Source of the DNA: Burkholderiaceae bacterium
GTDB lineage: Bacteria > Pseudomonadota > Gammaproteobacteria > Burkholderiales > Burkholderiaceae_C
Assembly (NCBI GenBank): GCA_026125795.1
Contig: JAHCKM010000001.1
Coordinates: forward strand, 1,736,001-1,800,000
Length of the DNA: 64,000 nt
Direction: 5' to 3'
The notes under the pieces are model-generated. The model was given only the letters and a program-made list of their open reading frames with translations, was not told where the DNA came from and did no database searches. The translations under genes were made by a program, and so were the position numbers. This document shows positions 27,613 to 39,609 of the stretch, one piece after another; position 1 is the stretch's first letter; each line of letters begins with the position of its first letter.

Positions 27613-29717
27613 TCCACCAGTCCCGGGCTGCGCAGCGCGGCCGGCAGTGGCCGGATCGTGATCACGCGGTCGCGCCGCCGCGCGATCAGCGGCGCGCAGC
27701 GGCGCTCGCTGGCATGGATCGCCACGCATTCCAGGCACTGGAAACACTCATCGTAGACGATGCGTCCGTCGCCGCGGATCGCCTGGTACTCGCAGGCGTG
27801 GCGGCAGGTCTGGCACGGCGTGCCGCATTCAGCTCGGCGCGGAATCCACGACCACAGGCGCACGCGACCGAGCAGCGCCAGCCCGGCGCCGAGCGGACAT
27901 AGATAACGGCAGAAGCCCTTGTAGAGAAAGGCGGCGGCGAGCAGCAGCGCGCCGGCCCACAACACATGCGGCCAGGCGCGCACGAAGCCGAGCGTGATCG
28001 CGGTCTTGAACGGCTCGATCTCCACCGCGTGGTCGCTCCAGCCCGGCGCCGCCAGCGCCACCGCGAGCAAGCCGGCGAGCACCGCGTACTTGATCGCCTT
28101 CAGCCGCGTGTCGACGCGGCTGTGCACTTGAAAGCGGCGCCAGCCCACGGCGCGCGCCAGCCGGTGCACCAGCTCCTGCAGCGCACCGAACGGGCACAAC
28201 CAGCCGCAGAACGTGGCGCGCCCCCACACCAGCAACGTGACGGCGACAAAGCCCCACAGCAGCACGGTGGGCGGGTCGTAGAGAAGGAACTCGAGCGGGC
28301 GCGCGTCGCGCAGTGCCTGCACGAGCGCGGTAAGGTTGATCATCGACAGCTGCGCCTGCGCGAACCAGCCGACGAACGCCAGCGTGAAGAGTTGAAAGCC
28401 GAGGCGAAAGCGCGCCAGCCGTATCGCATCGGCCAGCAGCCACGCCGGCCGTGCCAGCAGCCAGGCGAGCAGCGCGAGCGCCGCCACCAGCACGGCCAAC
28501 TCCCATGCGCGCGCACGCCACACGCCGTGCCAGGCCGCCTCCGCCGCAGCCGGCTCGATCCACCGCTCGCGTGGCAGCCGATCGTGCAGCACGAACTCGC
28601 GGCTCACGCGCTCGGGGAACACGATGCCCTTCTCGCGCGTGACGCGCAGCGTGACCTCCAGCGGTTGCGACAGGTCGAGCCCGGCCGGGCCGATAACGCG
28701 AAACACCTTGGCGTCGGCGCGCTGCAGCGCGGGCGGCAGTTTCAGCGCGGCGTCGAGATCGAGGTCGCGCAGCTCGATGGGCAATGCGCCCTGGCGCAAG
28801 TGCAGGCGCTCGGGCACCGCGCCGCGCACGAAGTCATCGCCGACGAAGCTGTAGCGGCCGCTGGCGATCACCAGCAATGCGTGATCGCCGTCGTCGATGC
28901 GCCCGAGCAGGCGCTGCCAGCCGGCCTCGTCGAGCAGGTTGCGGCCCACAGCGGGCACGTTGAGGTGGGCGACGATCAGCTCGGCAAAGGTGTCGTCGTG
29001 CGCCGCGTGGTGCAGCACGATCTCGACGCCGCTGCCGGCGAACGCGCGCTCCGCCGCGCCGCGCGTGATGCGCAGCCGCTGCACCAGGCCGGCGGCTTCG
29101 AGCGCATGCCAATCCATCGGCTCGAAGCCGCCGCGCCGCACGCGCGGCAGCCGCGCGGGGTCGCGCCCACCCGCATAGCCGAGGCGGGCGCGTGCCACCT
29201 GCAAGGCCGCCGCGAGCAGGCTCTGGTTGACGATGCGCACCGACGCGGTGGCTTTGGCCACGCCGTCGATGACGGCGTCGGCGCCGCGCTCGGCGCGGTG
29301 GCCGGCGGATCCGATCCGGATGTTCTGCTGCAGCGACAGACCCTTGTACTGCTCGACAAAGCGCAGCAGCGGGGCCTCGCCCAGCCCGTCGACGAACACC
29401 GGCTCGTGCTGCGACAGCACGTGAACGTCGAGGAAGACGCCCTTGGCGTCGAGCGCCACCAGAAGGTTGGGCGGCGTGCCCGAGAAGCCGGGGATCGGCG
29501 CCAGGTCGATCGACTCGAACAGGTAGCCCACCAGCGCCGTGGCGGTCCCGTCCTGCTTGAACACCGGCCACACCGGAAGCTGCGCATCCTTCTCGCCGAC
29601 GATCAGCGGCGACGGGTAACGTTGTTGCAGCGCCTGCCGGGTCAGCACGCCGCCATGGGCGGCGCCGGCCAGGCCGAGTGCCGCCGCCAGGATCAGCAGC
29701 GCGCGGCGGATCGACAT
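27609..29717 (-). CDS. NosR/NirI-like membrane flavo-iron-sulfur protein
   Basis: The 702-residue product has a signal peptide, then a periplasmic FMN-binding domain (about residues 90-180) with the possible flavinylation site DGVAKATAS. About six transmembrane helices follow, with cytoplasm-facing CGWLCPFGALQE and CRYLCPLGAG motifs. The C-terminal part holds two cysteine sets (CGTPCQTCRHACEY and CFQCLECV with a later Cys) for [4Fe-4S] clusters. NosR and NirI move electrons across the membrane for N2O or nitrite reduction, yet no nosZ or nir gene is near. Its partners here are PqqD (nine bases upstream) and ApbE (4-base overlap). It may couple the PQQ alcohol system to the quinone pool, which is inference. 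Confidence 0.9.
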   Translation of the reverse strand: MSIRRALLILAAALGLAGAAHGGVLTRQALQQRYPSPLIVGEKDAQLPVWPVFKQDGTATALVGYLFESIDLAPIPGFSGTPPNLLVALDAKGVFLDVHVLSQHEPVFVDGLGEAPLLRFVEQYKGLSLQQNIRIGSAGHRAERGADAVIDGVAKATASVRIVNQSLLAAALQVARARLGYAGGRDPARLPRVRRGGFEPMDWHALEAAGLVQRLRITRGAAERAFAGSGVEIVLHHAAHDDTFAELIVAHLNVPAVGRNLLDEAGWQRLLGRIDDGDHALLVIASGRYSFVGDDFVRGAVPERLHLRQGALPIELRDLDLDAALKLPPALQRADAKVFRVIGPAGLDLSQPLEVTLRVTREKGIVFPERVSREFVLHDRLPRERWIEPAAAEAAWHGVWRARAWELAVLVAALALLAWLLARPAWLLADAIRLARFRLGFQLFTLAFVGWFAQAQLSMINLTALVQALRDARPLEFLLYDPPTVLLWGFVAVTLLVWGRATFCGWLCPFGALQELVHRLARAVGWRRFQVHSRVDTRLKAIKYAVLAGLLAVALAAPGWSDHAVEIEPFKTAITLGFVRAWPHVLWAGALLLAAAFLYKGFCRYLCPLGAGLALLGRVRLWSWIPRRAECGTPCQTCRHACEYQAIRGDGRIVYDECFQCLECVAIHASERRCAPLIARRRDRVITIRPLPAALRSPGLVE

Positions 29718-29726
29718 CGGCCGCGC

Positions 29727-30005
29727 CTATTGCAGCCAGCCGCGTTGCCGCGCCTGGACCAGGAAGTTGCACACGTCGTTGCGCAACGCGTCGCAGGCGA
29801 AGGCCACTTCGAGCTCGGCCACGATCTCGTCGATCGAGCGGCGGCCGTCGCAGCGCCGCAGGATCTCGGCCGCCGGTGCGTTGAGCTGGACCGTGCCCTG
29901 CGGCGACAGCAGCAGCCAGCGGTCGTGCGCCGGCTCGAACTGCAAGCGCAACATCGTGGCCACGGCCGGACGCGTGGGCACGGGGGTCTTCGGCTTGTCC
30001 TCCAT
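29727..30005 (-). CDS. pqqD: PQQ biosynthesis peptide chaperone PqqD
   Basis: PqqD is a small cytoplasmic RiPP-recognition protein that carries the precursor PqqA to the radical-SAM enzyme PqqE. The 92-residue product has the family pattern RPAVATMLRLQFEPAHDRWLLLSPQGTVQLN, then AAEILRRCDGRRSIDEIVAELE and a C-terminal LVQARQRGW helix. No other pqq gene is in the window, so PQQ synthesis must be completed elsewhere or this is a second PqqD-like copy. It is the first gene of the pqqD-NosR-like-apbE operon. The start at 30005 gives the usual size; an upstream ATG at 30023 is possible. Confidence 0.9.
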   Translation of the reverse strand: MEDKPKTPVPTRPAVATMLRLQFEPAHDRWLLLSPQGTVQLNAPAAEILRRCDGRRSIDEIVAELEVAFACDALRNDVCNFLVQARQRGWLQ

Positions 30006-30137
30006 GCCCCGTGCGACGTGCAAGTCGCATGCCGCCGCTCTTGCGCCATGTGCGCGGTGGCTGGTGCTCCAACGCGCAACAGTCGCGCCGCGCCGCCGTG
30101 CCGCGCTGGCGCAGGGTTTACTCCGAGGCCTGCGGGT

Positions 30138-32279
<2,142 letters not shown>

Positions 32280-32338
32280 CGTGGTGTCTCCTATGACCTG
32301 CCGCAGCAGGCTGTCTCCATCGTTGTCCCGGCCATGCC

Positions 32339-32355
32339 GTGTCCTGCGATGACAC
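32339..32355. promoter_or_regulatory. Possible upstream activator site (GTGTC-N7-GACAC)
   Basis: A perfect five-base inverted repeat lies 170 bases before the pedF -24/-12 promoter and 60 bases before the activator's own start, a usual distance for an enhancer-binding protein. No matching site was clear near 23140, so the support is weak. Confidence 0.3.
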
Positions 32356-32458
32356 GCACAGGCCATGCCTGCGCCGTCCTGGCACAACGGACCCGGGATT
32401 CTGCGTACCGGTGGCCGCTGCGCGTCGGCGCAGCGTGCCGGCCGATCGCTGCGTTGGC

Positions 32459-32472
32459 TTGACTTATCGCAA
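32459..32472. promoter_or_regulatory. FNR-type box, variant TTGAC-N4-CGCAA
   Basis: TTGACTTATCGCAA lies between the divergent sigma-54 activator and pedF genes, 53 bases before the RpoN promoter. It is flanked by C and G as CTTG...CAAG, like the boxes at 34390 and 36962. Confidence 0.5.
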
Positions 32473-32524
32473 GCGAGCGCGCGATCGGCCCCGTTGATCT
32501 GCTCCATCCCCCCGGCCCGGCGCG

Positions 32525-32540
32525 TGGCATGGGGTTTGCA
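32525..32540 (+). promoter_or_regulatory. Sigma-54 (-24/-12) promoter of the pedF operon
   Basis: TGGCATGGGGTTTGCA fits TGGCACG-N4-TTGCA with one change. The pedF ATG is 45 bases downstream. The AcoR-like activator gene is divergent next door. Confidence 0.8.
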
Positions 32541-32585
32541 GTTGCAGCCCGCATCGTCCACATCACCTTGACGGAGACCTGACAC

Positions 32586-33101
32586 ATGAAGCGCGCCGCC
32601 CCCATCTTGCCCACCCCACCCGCGCTGCCCCGGCCGCGCGCCCGCAGCGCACGTGGCGTCGCCGCCGTGCTCGGCCTGGCCGTCAGCGCCGTGGTGTGGG
32701 CGCATGGCGACGTGACGCCGCAAGCGGTGGACACCTCCGGGCTGCCGAGCCTGGGCAAGGAGCGGCGCGCCGAGAACCCATACCGCGGCAACGGCGCGGC
32801 GATCAAGGTGGGCACCTCGGCCTACAACCAGAACTGCGCGCGCTGCCACGGGCTGGAGGCGATCTCCGGCGGCATCGCGCCCGATCTGCGCAAGCTCGAC
32901 AACGACTGCTCGAGCCTGAAGGACAGCAAGCGCAAGTCGGCCTGCGTGAAGGAGATCGACGAGTACTACTACACCACGGTGCGCGCCGGCCGCACGCGCA
33001 ACGGCGCGGTCTACATGCCGCCGTTCGAGGGCGTGATGAACCAGGAGGCGATCTGGGCCATCAAGTCGTACCTCGAGACGCGGCGCGAGAAGCCGCTGTA
33101 G
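32586..33101 (+). CDS. pedF: Cytochrome c-550 PedF
   Basis: The 171-residue periplasmic cytochrome c has a long signal region (RGVAAVLGLAVSAVVWA, about residues 23-39), one haem site CARCH near residue 84 and an axial Met in YMPPFEG. The stretch DLRKLDNDCSSLKDSKRKSACVKEIDEYYYTTVRAGR is typical of the PedF subgroup, which takes electrons from PQQ alcohol dehydrogenases. It is the likely direct acceptor for the enzyme at 24797. Two extra Cys may form a disulfide. It starts the operon with the binding-protein gene (nine-base gap) and a small cytochrome, under a sigma-54 promoter. Confidence 0.92.
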   Translation: MKRAAPILPTPPALPRPRARSARGVAAVLGLAVSAVVWAHGDVTPQAVDTSGLPSLGKERRAENPYRGNGAAIKVGTSAYNQNCARCHGLEAISGGIAPDLRKLDNDCSSLKDSKRKSACVKEIDEYYYTTVRAGRTRNGAVYMPPFEGVMNQEAIWAIKSYLETRREKPL

Positions 33102-33110
33102 GACCCGGCC

Positions 33111-33962
33111 ATGAACGCCCATGCTGCCTTGGACCGCAGGCGCTGCCTGCACTGGATGGCCGCCGGCGCGGCCGCGCTGTGCGGCGCGCCGACGGTCTCG
33201 GCGGCCACGCCGCTGCAGCGCGTGCGCGAACGCGGCGCGCTGACGGTGGGCCTGTACCACGACATGCCGCCGTTCCATGCCGCCGGGGAGGGCGTGGACG
33301 TCGAGCTGGCACGCGCCTTGGCCGATGCGCTCGGCGTGCGGCTCGCGCCGCTGCCGTTCCATGCCGACGACAACATGAACGACGACCTGCGCAACATGGT
33401 GTGGCGCGGGCACTACCTGGGCTACGGACCGGCCGACGTGCTGCTGCACGTGCCGGTGGACCGGCCGCTGATGGAGCACAACCCGCGCGTGCGCATCTTC
33501 GCGCCGTACTACCGCGAGCGCGTGATGATCGCGCGCCGCCTCGAGCGCCTGCCGCGGCTCGATGTGCTGTCGCAGCTCGGCGCGCTGCCGGTGGCGGTGT
33601 CGGGCAAGTCGCTCGCCGGCTGGCTGATGCTCGGCGCCGACGGCGGTGCGTACCGGCCCCAGCTCGACACGCAGCACAAGCATGGCGCGCAGGCGGCACA
33701 GGCGCTGGCACGTGGCGACGCAGCGGCCGCCGTGGGCCTGGCCTCGGAGCTGGAGTCGGTGCTCCGCGGCGATGCGCGCTTCGCGATCACGCCGCTGCCC
33801 GTGCCGCGTGCGCCGCGCGACGGCTGGGCCGTGGGCATGGCGGTGAAGAACGACGCCACCGAGCTGGCCGACGCGCTGGCCGCCGCGGTGAACGCACTGT
33901 CCGCCGGCGGCCGCCTGCAACAGATCTTCGAGCGCGCCAACGTGAGCTGGCAGCGCGTTTGA
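33111..33962 (+). CDS. Quinoprotein-dehydrogenase-associated substrate-binding-like protein (XoxJ/MoxJ type)
   Basis: The 283-residue periplasmic protein has a signal peptide (LHWMAAGAAALCGAPTVSAA) and the type-2 binding-protein fold (LTVGLYHDMPPFH; DVELARALADALGVRLAPLPF; WRGHYLGYGPADVLLHVPVD). No ABC transporter partner is near. This is the subgroup found with PQQ dehydrogenases, where XoxJ/MoxJ-type proteins are thought to help activate the enzyme or its cytochrome rather than import a solute. It lies between pedF and another cytochrome c gene, which fits. Some key ligand-pocket residues of amino-acid binders are absent. Confidence 0.9.
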   Translation: MNAHAALDRRRCLHWMAAGAAALCGAPTVSAATPLQRVRERGALTVGLYHDMPPFHAAGEGVDVELARALADALGVRLAPLPFHADDNMNDDLRNMVWRGHYLGYGPADVLLHVPVDRPLMEHNPRVRIFAPYYRERVMIARRLERLPRLDVLSQLGALPVAVSGKSLAGWLMLGADGGAYRPQLDTQHKHGAQAAQALARGDAAAAVGLASELESVLRGDARFAITPLPVPRAPRDGWAVGMAVKNDATELADALAAAVNALSAGGRLQQIFERANVSWQRV

Positions 33963-33989
33963 CACCCGATCCACAACCCTGAGAGCACG

Positions 33990-34361
33990 ATGAACAAGAA
34001 CCTCGCGATCGCACTGTTCGCTGCGGCGCATGCGCTGGTCGCTGGCGCCGCCGAAGACCCGATGCTGAAGCTGGCCAGCACCAGCGGCTGCCTGACCTGC
34101 CACCACCTCGAGCGCGGCGCCAAAGGGCCCGACGGGCTGGCCCCGGTGGGCCCGGCGTGGCGCGACGTGGCCGTCAAGTACGCGCGCGACAAGGAGGCCG
34201 CGACGAAGCTGACCCACACCGTGATGACCGGCTCCAACCCCTATGCCAGCCACTGGAAGGGCAAGGTCAGCGGCCTGGCGATGCCGCCCAACGAGGTGGC
34301 GATCAACGAAGCCGATGCGCGCAAGCTGGTGAACTGGATCCTCGCCCTCGAGCGCAAGTAG
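33990..34361 (+). CDS. Small class I cytochrome c (c551/c5 type)
   Basis: The 123-residue product has a signal peptide (LAIALFAAAHALVAGAA), one haem motif CLTCH near residue 34, a downstream GPAWRDVAVKYARD segment and axial Met in LAMPPNEV. It is a periplasmic electron carrier, probably passing electrons from PedF toward the terminal oxidase. It starts 27 bases after the binding-protein gene, as the third gene of the pedF operon. Confidence 0.92.
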   Translation: MNKNLAIALFAAAHALVAGAAEDPMLKLASTSGCLTCHHLERGAKGPDGLAPVGPAWRDVAVKYARDKEAATKLTHTVMTGSNPYASHWKGKVSGLAMPPNEVAINEADARKLVNWILALERK

Positions 34362-34389
34362 CGGTGGCCGGCGCCCCGCCGCGCGCCGC

Positions 34390-34403
34390 TTGACGTGGCG
34401 CAA
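34390..34403 (+). promoter_or_regulatory. FNR-type box, variant TTGAC-N4-CGCAA, before ligA
   Basis: TTGACGTGGCGCAA lies 58 bases upstream of the ligA ATG at 34462 (centre 65 bases). A -41.5 activator site gives a start near 34438 and a 24-base leader. The flanks again read CTTG...CAAG. Confidence 0.5.
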
Positions 34404-34461
34404 GGCCCGCGCACGCCGAGGGCCCAACACTGTCTGCTCCAAGAAAACTTCGATTGGGCAG

Positions 34462-34821
34462 ATGGCAATGAGCAAGCCCCGACCCGAGATCCCCGGCACC
34501 GTGATCTTCGACGGCGCGCAGGCCATGAAAGGCTACGCGCTGAACAAGATGTGCTACTCGTTCAACGAGGCGGCCAATCGCCAGGCCTTCGTGGCCGACG
34601 AGGATGCCTACTGCGCGCGCTACGGCCTCAACGCGCAGCAGCGCGAGGCGATCCGCAGCCGCAACGTGCTGCAGCTGATCGCCGCCGGCGGCAATGCCTA
34701 CTACCTGGCCAAGTTCGCCGGCATCTTCGGTCTCGACATGCAGGACATCGGCGCGCAGCAGACCGGGATGAGCAAGGACGAGTTCAAGGCCAAGCTGCAG
34801 GCCGCCAACGCGCAGTGCTGA
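34462..34821 (+). CDS. ligA: Protocatechuate 4,5-dioxygenase alpha subunit (LigA) family
   Basis: The 119-residue product is the small helical subunit that caps the active site of class III extradiol dioxygenases (GTVIFDGAQAMKGYALNKMCYSFNEAANRQAF; then LIAAGGNAYYLAKFAGIFG). It starts at ATG 34462 or the second ATG at 34468; neither has a strong ribosome-binding site. The catalytic subunit gene follows after 38 bases. No other protocatechuate-pathway gene is present, so the true ring substrate is uncertain. Confidence 0.9.
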   Translation: MAMSKPRPEIPGTVIFDGAQAMKGYALNKMCYSFNEAANRQAFVADEDAYCARYGLNAQQREAIRSRNVLQLIAAGGNAYYLAKFAGIFGLDMQDIGAQQTGMSKDEFKAKLQAANAQC

Positions 34822-34859
34822 ACGCGGCGCTCCACGCACACTGAGCCAAGGAGATCTTC

Positions 34860-35699
34860 ATGGCCCGCATCGTCGGCGGCATCACCACTTCGCACGTGCC
34901 CGCGATCGGCGGGGCCATCGCCAAGCGGCGCCAGGACGAGCCGTACTGGAAGCCGTTCTTCGACGGCTTCGTGCCGGTGCGAAAGTGGCTGTCGGAAGTG
35001 AAGCCCGACGTGGCGGTGGTGTTCTACAACGACCACGGCCTGAACTTCTTCCTCGACAAGATGCCCACGTTTGCGGTCGGGGCCGCGCCCGAGTACCGCA
35101 ACGCCGACGAAGGCTGGGGCATTCCCACGCTCGCGCCGCTGACCGGCCACCCGGAGCTGTCGTGGCACGTGATCGAATCGCTGGTCGACGACGAGTTCGA
35201 CCCGGTCACTTGCCAGGAGATGCTGATCGACCACGCGGTGAGCCTGCCGATGGCGCTGCTGTGGCCCGACCAGCCTTGCCCGCTGCGCGTGATCCCGGTG
35301 TGCATCAACACCGTGCAGGCGCCGCTGCCGTCGGCCAAGCGCTGCTGGAAACTCGGCCAGGCGGTGGCGCGCGCGGTGCAATCGTGGCCGGGCGACGAAA
35401 AGGTGCTGATGATCGGCACCGGCGGGTTGTCGCACCAGCTCGACGGCGAACGCGCCGGCTTCATCAACAAGCCGTTCGATCTCGAGTTCATGCGCAGTCT
35501 GATCGGCAACCCGACCTGGGCCACGCAGTTCAGCACGCACCAGATCGTGGAGAAGGCCGGCACGCAGGGCGTCGAGCTGTTGATGTGGCTGGCCACGCGC
35601 GCCGCGCTGCCGGGCGCCGTGACGCAGCTGCACACCAACTACCACATCCCGATCTCCAACACGGCAAGCGGCTTGATGCTGATGGAAGCGGCGGCCTGA
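34860..35699 (+). CDS. ligB: Class III extradiol dioxygenase beta subunit (LigB), protocatechuate 4,5-dioxygenase-like
   Basis: The 279-residue catalytic subunit of a non-haem Fe(II) ring-cleavage enzyme has iron-ligand His12 (TSHVPAIGG), His59 (YNDHGLNFF) and a downstream acidic ligand region, plus active-site TGGLSHQLDG with the conserved acid/base His. AAGGAG lies before the start. With LigA it should open catechol-type rings such as protocatechuate or gallate next to a hydroxyl. The pathway genes (hydratase, aldolase, dehydrogenase) are absent from the window. It ends four bases before the convergent monooxygenase-like gene. Confidence 0.92.
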   Translation: MARIVGGITTSHVPAIGGAIAKRRQDEPYWKPFFDGFVPVRKWLSEVKPDVAVVFYNDHGLNFFLDKMPTFAVGAAPEYRNADEGWGIPTLAPLTGHPELSWHVIESLVDDEFDPVTCQEMLIDHAVSLPMALLWPDQPCPLRVIPVCINTVQAPLPSAKRCWKLGQAVARAVQSWPGDEKVLMIGTGGLSHQLDGERAGFINKPFDLEFMRSLIGNPTWATQFSTHQIVEKAGTQGVELLMWLATRAALPGAVTQLHTNYHIPISNTASGLMLMEAAA

Positions 35700-35703
35700 G
35701 CCG

Positions 35704-36894
35704 CTAGCACGGAGCCGGCACGGCCGGCGCATCGCCGCCGAGCAGCCGGACCATCAGCTCGCGCACGCTGCGGATCTGACCGCCAAACGGCAGCGCGCCG
35801 CGGCCGGTGAAGAACAAGCCGCGCCTGACGTCGCCGTGCAGCGCGGCGGCGAGTTGCTGGTCGATGCAGAACTGGCCCCATCCGATCTTGCCGTCGCGCA
35901 GGCCGCACTGGGCCAGGCAGTCGAACACCTTGGTGCAGCGTTTCTTGGCGTGCGCCACCGCCTGCAGCCGTGCCTGCACCTTGAGATAGGCCTGCAGCCA
36001 CGGCGTGTTCACGGCTCGCGCGGGCAGCCCGGCGACGCTGACGAACTCGATCTTGTCGTCCTCGCTCGCCTGCGCGAGCACGTGCTTGAACTGCGGATGC
36101 GCGTCGCATTCGCTGGTCACCGCGAACGGCGTGCCGAGTTGCACCGCCGATGCGCCCAGCGACACCACGCGACGGATGTCGTGCAGCGAGCGGATGCCGC
36201 CGGCGGCGATGACCGGCGTGTCGCGTTCGATGCCGGCCGCGCGCAGCACCTGCACCGTCTCCGGAACGACGCGCTCGAACTCGAACCGCGGGTCGTCGAG
36301 GTCCTCGACCTTGGCTGCGCCGAGGTGCCCGCCGGCCAGGCGCGGGTGCTCCAGCACGATGGCATCGGGCATGCGCCGCTTGCGCTCCCACTTGCGCAAC
36401 AAGAGCTGCACGCCGCGCGCGTCGGACAGGATCGGAATCAGCGCGGTCCGGGGATGCTCGCAGGCGAGGTCCGGCAGGTCGAGCGGCAGGCCGGCGCCGA
36501 CCACGATGGCATCGAGCCCCGCCTCGAGCGAACGCCTGACGTAGGACACGTATTCGCTGACCGCGCGCATCACGTTCATCGCGATCAGGCCATGGCCGCC
36601 GGCCAGCGTGCGCGCCAGGCGCGCCTCGCGGTCGAGCGCTTCCAGGTTGGCCCGATCGATGGCAGCCTTGGCCTCGGGGCCGACGCCGAGGCCTTTGGTG
36701 GTTTCCATCAGATCGGGATGGTGGCGGCGCAGGTCCACCGAGCTGATCGTGCCGATGCCGCCCAGCGAGGCCACCGTGCCGGCGAGCCGGTGCGCGGACA
36801 CGCCGATGCCCATGCCGCCCTGCACGATCGGCAGCACGCTGCGGCCGGCGACGCGCAGCGGCGCCAACCCGCAGGCGGCCAGCAGGCGCTGCAT
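35704..36894 (-). CDS. Nitronate monooxygenase-like FMN protein
   Basis: The product of about 396 residues is a TIM-barrel FMN enzyme of the nitronate monooxygenase / 2-nitropropane dioxygenase family: PIVQGGMGIGVSAHRLAGTVASLGGIGTIS at the phosphate-binding start, DAIVVGAGLPLDLP, PVIAAGGIRSLHDI and GASAVQLGTPFAVT for FMN. The C-terminal Cys-rich stretch KKRCTKVFDCLAQCGLRDG is a mark of one subgroup and may bind metal. The ATG at 36894 is chosen; an in-frame TTG at 36924 is possible, but the predicted start from the FNR-type box (about 36927) leaves it almost no leader. The true substrate is unknown. Confidence 0.88.
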   Translation of the reverse strand: MQRLLAACGLAPLRVAGRSVLPIVQGGMGIGVSAHRLAGTVASLGGIGTISSVDLRRHHPDLMETTKGLGVGPEAKAAIDRANLEALDREARLARTLAGGHGLIAMNVMRAVSEYVSYVRRSLEAGLDAIVVGAGLPLDLPDLACEHPRTALIPILSDARGVQLLLRKWERKRRMPDAIVLEHPRLAGGHLGAAKVEDLDDPRFEFERVVPETVQVLRAAGIERDTPVIAAGGIRSLHDIRRVVSLGASAVQLGTPFAVTSECDAHPQFKHVLAQASEDDKIEFVSVAGLPARAVNTPWLQAYLKVQARLQAVAHAKKRCTKVFDCLAQCGLRDGKIGWGQFCIDQQLAAALHGDVRRGLFFTGRGALPFGGQIRSVRELMVRLLGGDAPAVPAPC

Positions 36895-36961
36895 GTCCGG
36901 GGGAATCAAGGGCAATGGCTCCAAGGGTGCCGAAGCCTAGGCGCCTTCCGGGCCGCGGCGC

Positions 36962-36975
36962 TTGACATTGCGCAA
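36962..36975 (-). promoter_or_regulatory. FNR-type box, variant, before the nitronate monooxygenase-like gene
   Basis: The plus strand reads TTGACATTGCGCAA, with CTTG...CAAG flanks. It lies between the hybrid kinase stop (37003) and the monooxygenase start; a -41.5 site would start transcription near 36927, 33 bases before ATG 36894. Confidence 0.5.
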
Positions 36976-37002
36976 GGCAGGCCGGCGCGCCGCCGCGCCG
37001 AT

Positions 37003-39029
<2,027 letters not shown>

Positions 39030-39033
<4 letters not shown>

Positions 39034-39488
39034 CCGGCCGGCACCAGGCCCCTGTTGCCCACCGACTGCGCGAACTTCCTCAGCATCTCGGCGATGCGGC
39101 GGCTGCTGAACGGCTTGACGACGAAGCCGGCCACGCCCAGCGCCACCGCCTCCTGCACCTTCTCCAGCGAGCCATGCGCGGAAACCATCACGACGAACGC
39201 TTGCGGCTCGGCGCTGCGGATCTCCTTGAGCACGGTCAAACCGTCCGCTCCGGGCATGTCGATGTCGAGAAAGGTCACCTGCGGCAGCCTGGCGCGGTAC
39301 TCGCGCAGCGCCTCCGGTCCGTTGCGCGCTTCGTACACCTGCGCGTCCACCGATTGGCGCAGCATGCGCACCAGGATCTCGCGGATGGCCGGCGTGTCAT
39401 CGGCGATCAGGATGCGCAGGGGTTTGTCGGCCGCTCGCGCGGCGGCGGTGCCACCGGATGCGGCGGCGGGTGCGGGGTGGTCGCTCAT
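39030..39488 (-). CDS. Stand-alone receiver-domain response regulator
   Basis: The 152-residue product is almost all a CheY-like receiver: acidic LIADDTPAI, phospho-acceptor Asp in VTFLDIDMPGADG, Ser in VMVSAHGS and Lys in VVKPFSSRR. A variable Ala-rich N-terminus of about 25 residues precedes it. It has no DNA-binding output, so it may pass phosphate to another protein or act by binding. It is coupled by a four-base overlap to the hybrid kinase. Confidence 0.92.
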
Positions 39489-39609
39489 GACGCGCTCGAC
39501 GATGAAGCTTGGATATCGGCCCGGCCCGAAATCACTTGAGCCGGCGGCCGACGCCGGCCGCAACGCTGTGCAGTTAGGCCGCCCAAGGCCGCCAACGGCC
39601 CGGCGCCGG

